NCBI RefSeq assembly: GCF_001039355.2
Contig: NW_019774103.1
Location: 269,562 to 333,561, forward strand
Length of the DNA: 64,000 nucleotides
Reading direction: 5' to 3'
Source of the DNA: Lingula anatina
Taxonomy: Eukaryota; Brachiopoda; Lingulata; Lingulida; Lingulidae
This document shows positions 30,001-41,900 of this stretch, piece by piece (within the stretch, counting starts at the first letter, position 1; every line of letters starts with the position of its first letter). Below the pieces are notes generated by a model. That model worked only from the letters and a program-made list of their open reading frames with translations, did not search any database and was not told the origin of the DNA. The translations under genes were made by a program, and so were the position numbers.

Positions 30001-33000
30001 TGGTTATTTTTGTTTATACTTGTCATCATCATCATCATCATCATCATCATCTTTGAAAGCATGATTGTCTTTGAAGAATGGAAACACTGTTACTAGTATA
30101 TTTGCCACAGCCTGTTGTCTTCTGCGTGTAGGCAATGTCCTGGTATGTGATCCATTGCGTCAAGTGCCAAGAGAAGCAATCAAGCTGTAGTTTGCTTGAT
30201 CCTGGCAACATTAGAGTAGTTTTCAACATTGTATCTAATCCAAGTACCGACTGCCTGTTTACGGAAGACCCCAGACATATCGTTGTGCCAACTAGCCAAT
30301 CAGATGCAACATGTTGCCTTGTTTTTCTCCGGGTCATCAAAATTGGGGACAGAATCTGAGTGGCTTTTTGACTGATCATGTGGTTACTGCAAGTGTGTGA
30401 GCTGCCAGCTCATGGCTTTAAACATCATCACTTAGCAAGGCAGTACAAAAAAAAAAACGTAGAATATCTTTGCATCTGACAAATGTGTGTACGAAAAGAT
30501 TATTTTTTAAGAGAATTTAGTTATTTGATGTCATTTGCTCATATAATGTGCCCAGCATTTTGTGTAGAAACCCTTGGAAGGGATGGCTTAGGAAGTACTA
30601 TTGTATTATATGATATAAAAATTTGTATTGTAGAACCTATTGATTGCATATTTTAAATTTTTTCATGGCTCATGGATGTGAGGTATAAATTTTCAGGGGA
30701 TTCAAAGCTACCAAAATATATCCATGAGTCATGATAAAAATGAAAAAAAAAAACTAAATAAATAAAAAACATTATTATACTATTCCTCAAATTTTATTTC
30801 CCATTTGTTTCCTTATTTTTCTGAATTAAGAATGTAGTAGGTTTAACTCAGAAATGGTATACTGGTAAAGCTGAAGATGGTCGCACTATGTATAAATTTA
30901 CAAAATTGTGTTAGGACATTAATTTGCAGCATTGAATAAAAATCTGTGGTTGGAATGCAGGGAAATAGTTCATGCATTCATGTTTCTAGGATAGGTTGTT
31001 TGTTTTGCAGGAGGTAGTCCATTCTAAATGTCATACTACAACAATGGGAAAATGTAGTGGAATTATGAAAAGACTTAGTTTTACAAGGACTTGTCCATAG
31101 GAGATGTTACCACCTAGTGGAACTGATAATTTTATATACTACCTGTTACATATGACATGTTAGATAGGACACAGACACCATGTCCAAGGACAGCAAACAA
31201 GGTTATTCAACTGTCAGTCAGATTTATAAGGTAATTGTGCCAAATACTAATTTTTGCTTAGAGATTTTAGTGGAAAACCATTCTAAGGGTACAGAAAATG
31301 TAAATCCCATTTTATTTATTTTGAAGTGCTTTTCATTTGATCTTAAATCAGACGAGTTATAATCAAGGGACGAAAATAAATCACAAAACGTTTTTCTCCA
31401 GTCTGTTGTGTGAGGATAATAATAAAGCCTCTTTATTTTTGTATAAATGACTCTCTTGTGTTGTTAGCTGCACTAGTGTCTGGAACCCCATAATTTACTG
31501 TAGGCAGAATAACAGCATGCCTTTTGTCTATTAGTTAATTCTATATGTTAGGGACTATTGTTTTCACTACAAGTTCCATTTTTAGATTTATTTCATTTGA
31601 TTTTGATATTAAGCCTGTATAAAATCATGAGGGTTTAACATTTCACGTAAAAAATGCAACAGAAATACTATAAAATGCGTTATTTAAAGTGAGTTATTTG
31701 TTGAAACTGTTTTGTGAGACTCACTACTGCTGATGGTTTTATGGTTGCAAGTATTCAAGAGACAAAAGTAATCATTTTCAGCAAAATATAAATTTTGTTA
31801 TACTTGGTGTTTATCAGTAATTTTGCTAATTTATAGATTTTAAGTGGTATACTGGCAGGTCATGTAATATTTGGTCTTGCTTTATATGCTAGCAGACTAT
31901 TTCACCGCTTTGTCTTTGAATATATCCTGTTTTCTTTGGCTATATTTTTGCACATACTAAACTATGTGATGAATATTTGTACATTTTGGTAGCTTTGAAT
32001 CCTCTGAAAATTTAATCTTAACTCCCCATGTACTGAACGGATGTTTAACTGAATGTCACCCCTTGGCCTCGACATTGTCATTTACTCTAAGCAGTTTTGA
32101 AACAAAATTGTCGACGAAATCTGACATTCAAAGAAACACAACAAAAACAGCAGTTTTGGTTGCATTGTTGAGCCTCTGTCTTCAATATCTGAGAGAAAGT
32201 GAGTATTTATACAGTTTAAAGGGACCAGATTTTTGGCTTAGGGAATACACACATCTGAATCTGTATTTTCTTATACTTATTCTATAACTTTCTATAACTT
32301 ATTAAATTCAATTAAAGTTTTAATGAATGAAAACTCTTTGTTATTATCACTTCACTGCAAGTAAGGACGGAAAATTATTTCTTTTAGTTTCATTATTAAT
32401 GTCACCTGGATATACCAGATCTGCTGTTTAACCCTTTGTAAACAGTGCCATCTTTTTTATTTCACAGCTAAGCTTACTTCAACTAGTATATGAGGTCACC
32501 AGACAGTCAGATTGCTCAACATGGGAGTTTTAATATGCCAGGGTTATGGGGTTCCTTATGTTATGTATGGTAGTCATCTTTTGATGCCATTTAGTATATT
32601 CTTTGTCCAGGTTTTGTCGTATTGGGAAAAGGCTTTAACTAACCTCACTGCGGTCCAACAACTGCAAGCAGTGAAAGTAATTTTATCGTAAAATATACAT
32701 TAAAAGTCTAGACAACATAATCTAAAACAGATTTTGGTATGTAGGAGATTCGCAATTAATGTAAAGGGGATGTTTAAGAGCATCACCATGGCTCATGCAG
32801 CAAACCTGTGACAGAACAGCCATTTATATTTATGGTTCCTCAAATAGAACTGTTGACTATTTCCGTGTTGCCAGAACTTGACAACCATTTTGGGGTATTA
32901 ATTAACCAGTCTTCACTAAAAGTAACAAATTATCTGTGGCAAATGGTTTCCTAACTAATTTTTGCACCAATGCTCAGCTTGTCAAGCCTAGATTAGTGAT

Positions 33001-35935
33001 GAGTTGGAGCTAATTTATCTTAAGGAGGCTGATAAGTAAAATGACGGAAACATTGCTACATCATTAGATAGAGCTCACACTTTCGTTATCTTTGAACATG
33101 GGGAATTATATATGTGCATTGATTCTTAGAAAACAATAGATCTTTTGTAGATAGTATTTTATGTGCTTCATTAAGAAATCACACTATTACATCACAGGTA
33201 CTGGTACCTTTTTAATACAATAGTTTTTATTGTCCAGTAAATGAAAAGGGAAGATGTCAAGGTTTTCTCTCAGTGGCAAGCTCTCTATGGTAATGATATC
33301 GTTTCCCTCTTTGATTTCTCCCAGATGTGTTGTTTAATTAACCTGATCACCTGGTCAGTTATTGCCCCACCTTTCAGTTTTGAGAGGTTTTTTTTTTACC
33401 TCAAAATTGACAGACTGCATTTTAATGGCAGACTCACAATATGTCCTCCCACTATTGAAGCCCATATCTGTTGCCATTAACTGCCCTTCTCTACACTGCA
33501 GTGGTTTGTAAAGTGGATTAAGGGCAAGAGACTTTTTGTTTCTAGGAAATGTAATGTATACCAATGGATAGATATAAGGGCATATATAACTTAATATGCC
33601 ATTTGATTATTATGTGTTTCTGTTAAAAGGATTCCCAGATATGAAGTAGTCATCAGGCCGATGGCAAGTTTCAGCTAAGATGTTAAAGCGATGCATTGCT
33701 GGCAAGGCAGTGCCTGAGCAGTTACGGTGTTGCTTGCATTTTAGTATCTCGAATGAGGATGTTAGAAAGTGAAACCAAAAATAATTAAATCAAATTTTCA
33801 ATTCAATTTATTATAGGTCATTGGAAGAAACCTTTTGTAATAATGATTTAATTTTGAATTGCGTCTTCAGTTTATCATGTGCATTATTTTTTATTAGGCC
33901 ATTTTGTAGACAACTCATTTTTCCTATATTTTGTTAATACTACACAAGTGAGTGCTGTTGCACTGTTTGATATCATAGTAAACTTCCATTAAAAGTTTAT
34001 TCTTTACTATGCTGCAGTATCCTCTAGGGATAGTAGAATACTTTTTGTATTTAGAACTGTACATATTCTGATGGAATTTCTCAAAATTTGTAAAGAAATG
34101 TTTCCAAGTAATTGTACTAGTTTTATAATGTATTTGATAACTAGTGAATCGGTATGCCTGGACTTTAATGATGACATTCTAAACAACTTGGTTGTGATAT
34201 CAGTTACTTTGTAGAGGACTACAGAGTTAGAGACTGATTGTAGATGGGATATTTGAAGTGTGAGAAATAGAGAATGAGACCTTAGCCTTGATACTATAAT
34301 TGTTACTTTGTAAACACAGTATCCTATGTAATATCACTTCAGTTTTACTTCTGTTGGATGTTCTGCTTAATAAATATTAATGTGCTTGTGTTTTTTTTCT
34401 TCCAGTTCACTCCAATGTAATTTTCTCAAACTCAGGCACGTTCATATTACAATATTTTTCTCAAATAGTTGTTCATCGATTGATACAAAAGAAATGATCT
34501 TGAAACATTATTAATGACTGTACAATTGTGTCAATAAAAGTAATTAAATAAGGTATATAAGTGTGATATATTTCTGCTTATTGGTGCTACAGAGAGGGTT
34601 CATGATATAGAATTATCTCTGTTGAGATTGTGATTGCTGGAGTGCCAACGTTGATCAGCTGATGCTGGCCCACAGCCGACAATTGCAGGTGGGCCAATGG
34701 ACAGGCAGCTCGTGGCCCATAGATTGATCTTTGACATCATGCTTCTAGGTAGCATCAGTATTATGGTAGATCTGTTAATGTTAAAAGATCAAATGTTGCA
34801 GTAAAAATCTAATTTTCCAGCCTAGATTTGAACAGATTTTTCAGACAGTACAATTTATTGCTTTTTTTTCACACAGAAAAGTTCCAGTGACTTTTCAACT
34901 TTTTGATCTTTATGCCACACCTTATTGATCTATTTAGCTGTATTAAATAAAGCTTTGCATAGGTGATGAACCAAAGATAACATGTGTATGGAGACCTGTA
35001 GTTTTTACATCTGAAAGGCTGGCTTTATGCACAGCCTACATAAATTCTAGTGAGGTACATTCGACAAGTATTCATTGTATCTGTATGTCATAAGTGAAAG
35101 CACAGGATTGTGCATTGAGAGGCAGCACTTAATTGATTACCCTTATCATCCAGGTGACCAGACAGTGCACAAAGAAGAATGTACTGTTTATTAAGATTTG
35201 CCTGTCCCACAAATTTACTCGATGTCACGCCACTCGGGAGACAGGTAGACATGTTGCGACTGGTGGCGTAGGGCCTGTGTGTTGCATGCTAGCTGGAACC
35301 TGGCGTAACCAGTCCTTTGCTGACGGTGTTTGTACACGAGTCATGCGAATGGCACTTGATGTCTCCAACACTTTCCATTCATGATATACCCTTTATGATA
35401 AATTGTCAGCCAATGTGATGGCGTCCATGGAGTATAACTCCATTGTCTTTGCATGAGGGCACATAATTTGTTTATGTGAGATGGCCCATTTTAGATGAGA
35501 TTGTGTCACAGCCTAATAAAGATGTCTTTTACGTGTGAGGCATGTCCAACTCTGCAGTCATGGGCAAGTATTCCCATCTCCCTGGAGAGCCATGGATTTT
35601 ACATGTAAATTTCACCCAATATATAATACTTGTGAGTGAATTCAGTCATTAGTCGGCAGGCAAACAAAAAGATAATGGCTTCATTATGCAAAATAGGAGG
35701 AGAGACAGTAGATTTGTTGTGTGTGTTTAGGCTGGTTTTCAATACGCCTTGTGTCCACTTGAATGTAAACAGTTCAATTATAAGCAGTTTAATGGATATC
35801 AAAGTGTCTCATTATGCTGGATTTTCCACAACATGTACTATTATATAGACAGACAAAGTCATCATAAGTTAACCAGTTCCACAATAACGGTGTTTTTTAA
35901 TGCATAAATTTTTCTAGGAGGGGATGATGATGACG

Positions 35936-35980
<45 letters not shown>

Positions 35981-38900
35981 CACAGCTGTGTCTAGGGCCA
36001 TAATATCAGAGCATTATATGAATGCTACATAACAGGACAATATATCCAGTCACTACAAAAATATTTTAAGTACAAAAAAAAAAAAGACTTAATATTGAGC
36101 ACAATAATTAAGTTATAATATGACTATCATAGACAGCAGGAATTTAAGATATGCCTAAAGGCTGAGAAAAAAAAAGAATGATGTAAAATTCATTTTTTTT
36201 TAAACATGTGGATTGATTTGTTACTTGAAACACTTTATCAAGCGCAAGAGCAACTGTTGCCTGTCCCTGTTACATGAACTGACATTGTACTTTTCAGTTG
36301 GCGGAAAGAAAGTGTAATTTATAATGCTTCATTGGGAGTTTATAGACACAAATTATCTACAGCAATTGTGTACTTGATATTAATACTGAAAAGTTTTAAA
36401 ACATATATTGAAGAAAAGAGAATTATTTTAACTGTCTAAAAAGAAACTGCAGTTTACATCCAAAAAGGTATCTTTTGTGATTGACCAAAATAGTAATCCT
36501 AAAAAAAAGAAAAAAAATGTCTGTGTGCTGTAGGGTATAAAACTGGGTGTTTATTTAACCACTGCACTGCACAAAAACAATAAGCTTCAAAATGTTTTTT
36601 ACATGTAAATTTCACCCAATATTTAACATTTTGAAGTGAACCCTGCCGTTTATATGCGAGCAAACAATAAGATTAAAGTTAGGTCAGATCAAGTAGGTGA
36701 AAGTAGCAAATATGTTCACTTTGTATTTTTTTTCTCTTAATTACTTCTATTGACAGTATTGGGAGGAACTTTTATTTTTTTCAAAATTTGAATTTGTTGT
36801 TAGTCTGAGATGACCTTTAATCCATCATGGATGGAAAAAGTCATTGGTGTCAGGGATTTCAAGGGGGGGGGGGGACCTTCTGGTCTGTTTGATTTATGAA
36901 TGACTCCAATACAAGGAAAAAGCAGGGTTTTATTTATAGTTGAATATTTTAATTTTCCATTTATATAGTTTAGATATTTTAAACATCACATTTAAATCAT
37001 ATGGTGCTAATTAATTACATTTTAACTTACTACATCTGGATAGAAAGAAATATCTTCATTTACCTTAAGACTTTCACATCAGACAGCATCTTCTGAACAT
37101 ATTTATGACTATGTATGATGATGTTTATTTACGTAAATTTAGGCCACCAGCCTATATTACATTACAGTAACAGGAGTCAAATTTATGCCTTCTACATGTA
37201 TATATCCCTAAGTTTGAAGCACTCATACACATACATTGACAGATTTGTCAAGAGAGTTGCATCTTCAGATTTCATGAGCTTATTAAAGTTGAATATGTTT
37301 GCCTGAATGCCGGGAATATATTTTGCTCTGTAACCATTATATCGTGGACACACAAGCACGAAATGGTACTCGTCCTCTATGTATGCTTCATTATAAGCGT
37401 TGCAGCAGAAATCACAATGTCTAAATTTGGGATCTATATTTTGATGTCTACCCCTCTCGATTTTTAGATCATGACACGAGGTTCTAAGCCGTGATAAGGC
37501 ATTTCTAATCTTCCATGACGTAATTACAGTTAAATAGCGCTCCACATTTAGCATAGTTTTATACTCACTATAGCTATTCAGCTTACTATTGCCCTTCACA
37601 TCAGCGGACCACTGTTGAAATGCAGTGTCTTTCAACCGTTGAGTAAACTCACTTAAAAAGAAATCAACATTTCCTATATCTTGTGACAGCCATAACACAC
37701 CATAGCCGTAGCTGAATAATACATGTTTTATCTTACTAGCCCATGTAATTCTACCGGACAGCTCTAGGTTATATAACATTTGGTAACATTTCCTTGGGTA
37801 CCTGTCTCGTCCCATACATAATAATTTCAACCAGTATTTAATGCTGCGTGTGAGATAATGCACCGTCAGAGGTAGTCTTCCACATTCTCCTAGGGCTGCA
37901 GCGTTTGATGCGGAGCTTGGTAAACCTAAGAAATATTTACAAAATTTTATTTGCACTTTCTCTATCACCTCAACATAATTTGTACCCCATATCTCTGCGC
38001 CATATAACAAAATAGGCAGAAACATACTATATTTATGACTATGAAACAGTTTGACCTGCAAATGCTATTTATTATGTGAATGCATTAAATTACATGAGTG
38101 AATAGCTCATCTAAAACTGAACAAAACGCGATGAGTTACTTTAACTACTTTTGCTGTCAATCTTTGAGAAAAAAGTACAAGATCCATCCAAGACAGTTGC
38201 ATAAATATTACCAACTGATAAAAAAAGCACATATATCATAATATTTTGAAAAAATGCTGTCAAAAGTTATATAAATTTGCTGAAGAAAATAAGACATATA
38301 TTTTATTTTCACTAATTTTCCAATGATATAATTGGCAAAATTGGCAAAAGAAAAAAATCCTAGAATGACTTTTGATTTGTTTGGTCCAATAGATATTTTT
38401 ACTGCCACTAGAGGGAGTTATAAGTATTGATTCAAGACATGTAGAAATAAATAGTTGGGTTCTAAAGTATATCCATTGAACTTTTGTGATGAATATATGA
38501 ATTGTCCATTTATTTATTATTACTTTTACAGAGCTGTTCAGTTACCATTGATAATCATATTATCTTTTTGATATTGCCAGAATTATATGTGGTGGTCATT
38601 AAGCTTCACTTTCTCTTTACAATGTATGAATTATTCAGCTTCTACCATTTGTAGATAGGTGGTTTGACAATTTACTTTTAATTAGCTTACAAGACTGGCA
38701 GTAAGACCTGTTTGGAGCATATTCTTCCTCTAACATTCTTGTGGGGTTTAAAATGTGCATTTGATCTACATTAACAATTACAATTGAGACATGTGTCATA
38801 AAATTGTAGCGATCTGTGTCATTTCCCCAAATTAAACATCGACACATTATGGGATGTATGGGTTTTTTCCAACATAAAACCTAGTCATCGTATTACGGTA

Positions 38901-41900
38901 AAGTCTTGAAAATTTCGTCGCTTAAAAATTAATTAATATTTTTAATTGTGATTGATTTCGACTAATTTTTCAAAATTACATCTCCCCGACTCCTGGGTAA
39001 GACGAAATTTTCAAAAATCCGGCCTTTGGGCTTTTATCCTTAGCGACTGTTATCTTTGACCCTCCTATATTGCGAACAAAGTCCTGAGAATATTACGTGA
39101 CATTTCTATGCCGAAGATATACCGTGAGCGGGGCAGGGGCGGATTAAAGATAAAATGAAAATGAATATTTAAAAAAAATCCAAAGAGTGTGTGTGGAGGG
39201 GGGGGGGGGGTAAAAAATCTCCCGCTGACGATCTTCTGCGAACGAAGTACCCTAAATCCCTTGAACTAATATGAAAATTGCATTTCATTCTTGCTTACAT
39301 CGCGAACGATCTCCCAATTATGATATGAAAATTGCCTTTTCGTCTTGCTCGGATCGCGAACGATCTCCCTCTGACGATCTTACGCGAACAAAGTCTTGAC
39401 GATATTACGCGAACGATTCTCCGCTGGAGATATGCCGTGAGCGGGGGAAGGGGGGTTAAAGATAAAATGAAAAAGACATATTATTTATAAAATTCAAAGG
39501 GGGGGGTTAAATTAATGATCTCCTGCTGACGATCTTCCACGAACGAAGTTCCCTTGAACTAATATGAAAAGTGCATTTTGTTCTTGCTTACTTGCTTACA
39601 TCGCAAACGATCTCCCGCTGAAGATATGAAGATTGCCTTTTCGTCTCTCTCGAATTGCAAACGATCTCCCGCTGATGATCTTACGCGAACGGAGTCCGCT
39701 ACAAATATAAAAATTATCTTCTCGTCTCGTTTGGATCACGAACGATCTGTTAACGATATTACGCGAACGATTCTCCGCTGAAGATATGAAAAATGCCATC
39801 TCGTCACATTCGCATTGCGAACGATCTCCATGTACGAGCCAGGTAATCATTAAATGGTCCTAAATTGAACATGGGCATGAATAGAAGTGACTGGTACATT
39901 TCACTTCGAGATAATATCTTGATTTTTTCATTGTGTCTTCCTCATTTAGGACAGCCGCCGATAACAATAACGGCGTTACAAGTGACAAAGCCGCGGCCTG
40001 TGACTTCTATTTGCCGGCTTGATAACGCACCTTAAGCCAGGTAATAGTAATGAAATAAAAGACAAAAGGCCGACGTTCCCGCAATTGAGAACGGGAATTC
40101 ACATCTAAACCATCTATATTGTGAGTAACCACTCGCAGGGGCGCACTATTGTTCCTATCTCCCATTGAGAGTGTTATCGGCAATGATATCCTGATCGTAT
40201 CATTGTCTTGAATCAACTGACGCATTACCTTCATGTTTGAGCTGGACAACGCGGCCATGTTTGGTGACGAATTTTCAAAAATTATCCAGTACCTCATTTT
40301 CAAGGTCGACGAAGTTTTCAAAGGGAAAAAAATTACGTCGGCGGAAAATCGTCTGCCGACGAAATTTTCAAGAACGACGAAATTTTCAAGACTTGACCGT
40401 ATCACATGTACTGTGGACAGACCACATACCTCTATTCGCTGGATGTCATCTCTTAATTGATTGCTTAAGGCTAGAATTAGGACCACAATTTATGAAGAAG
40501 CATATAGTTCCTTAGATTTGTATATTTGTCAGGGTCCACTTTAACCTTCAACTTGCATCATATATACTTGGGAAATTTGTAGATGTGCATTTAATGATGG
40601 ATGGACACTGTGTCTGGACATTAAGCCATCACTTGTGTGTGTCATTGTTGATAGTGTTGCTATTAGCATTGTCGTGCACATTCTTCATATAATAAAAGCA
40701 TGATTAAAAGAATGTATCCAAGGACTTAAGGACTGTTCCCATAAACCCATCATACTAACTGAATCGATCTAATTCTGCAGGGATTCTTGCTAAAGAACAT
40801 TCAGTGTAAGCGACTTAAATGTCTGAGTAAGGTCGATCCACCTAGTATGATGAGTTCATGAGAATGCAGTCTAAGGGTGCTTTCCCAGAGATTTAGATCG
40901 ACCTAACTCCCTGGGGGTTCACGCTAAATTGCAGTCAGCCGAGCGGGCACCATAGTTAATTACCCCCTTACAGCTTTTAGTAGGCAGGACAGACGCTTAA
41001 GCCGGCCAAGCTGACAGTAATCTAGTGAAACTCCCCACAGGGATAGATCGATCTAAAAATCTATGGAAATGGGGTGTAAGATATAGCTCTAGTTGGAAAA
41101 CCAGCTTGATGGATTATTATCATTATACTTTTTTGACATAAGTCTATAATCGTGTCATCCTGCCTATTTGTTTGTCCATCTGTCCATCAGTCTAGGCATT
41201 GGTAATTTCCTCTATCTCCTACTAGGCCATTTGAATGAACCTGAAATTTTGATTGATATACCTATCATTNCTATTGGTTAGATTGACTAAGAGTTTAAGT
41301 ATAGTAGTAAAGTAGGGAGACCAAAATCTACCAAAATATTCCATTTTTGCCTTGTCAGTGACAGTTAAAATAAACTCAATTTCTATGTGAGGCTCAGTTC
41401 ACAGAAGTTTTTACCGAAACCTTTATACATGGCCAGTAAAATTGATTTTGTTTACTGCCCTGCTAGAAGTGGGAGGGGATAGAGGAGGTTACTGGAACCG
41501 TGTTGTCTGTCTTTTTGCACATTTTTTCTATCAGTAGGTGGAATCTTGTCTCCCTGTCTCTCACAGCTTTCAGTGTGTTTGATAGAAACCTTACCCCTGA
41601 AGACTTAAACATGTCCCTGTGCAATTCGGTTTTCTTGTTTTGATATTGTCATTCGTTTTTTCAGAAATCTTTTTTTGCAATGTTTTTAAATGATGTTTTG
41701 TAGCATTATGTAATTTTTGGGAACAGCTCCATTTCAGTAAATGTCAATGAAATCTGTCATATATGATGCCTTTAATAGGTAGTTTTGAAGCTCTTTCTGT
41801 GGTCTTTGTCAGTCTTTTCATCTGTACCTAATCTGCCTGTCTCGAGTCTGTGATGGTTATTACCAGAGACAGGGGTGAGCCAGGATCACATAATTTGAAA

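Larger units (their letters stand above)
38894..40401. mobile_element. 1.5-kb non-autonomous DNA transposon with terminal inverted repeats
   Basis: Left end TACGGTAAAGTCTTGAAAAT... (38,894-38,920) and the reverse complement of 40,375-40,401 agree at 26 of 27 positions. TA at both ends could be the target dinucleotide of the Tc1/mariner group. Further copies of CGACGAAATTTTCAA lie inside both ends (sub-terminal repeats). The middle holds degenerate repeats (39,220-39,840) and, near the right end, a short coding-like stretch on the minus strand. No transposase is recognisable. Superfamily assignment is inference. Confidence 0.65.

Noticed and set aside
40007-40486. Whole 159-codon minus-strand frame as a gene
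   Set aside because: The N-terminal third is translation of the transposon's sub-terminal repeats; only a short central stretch looks protein-derived.
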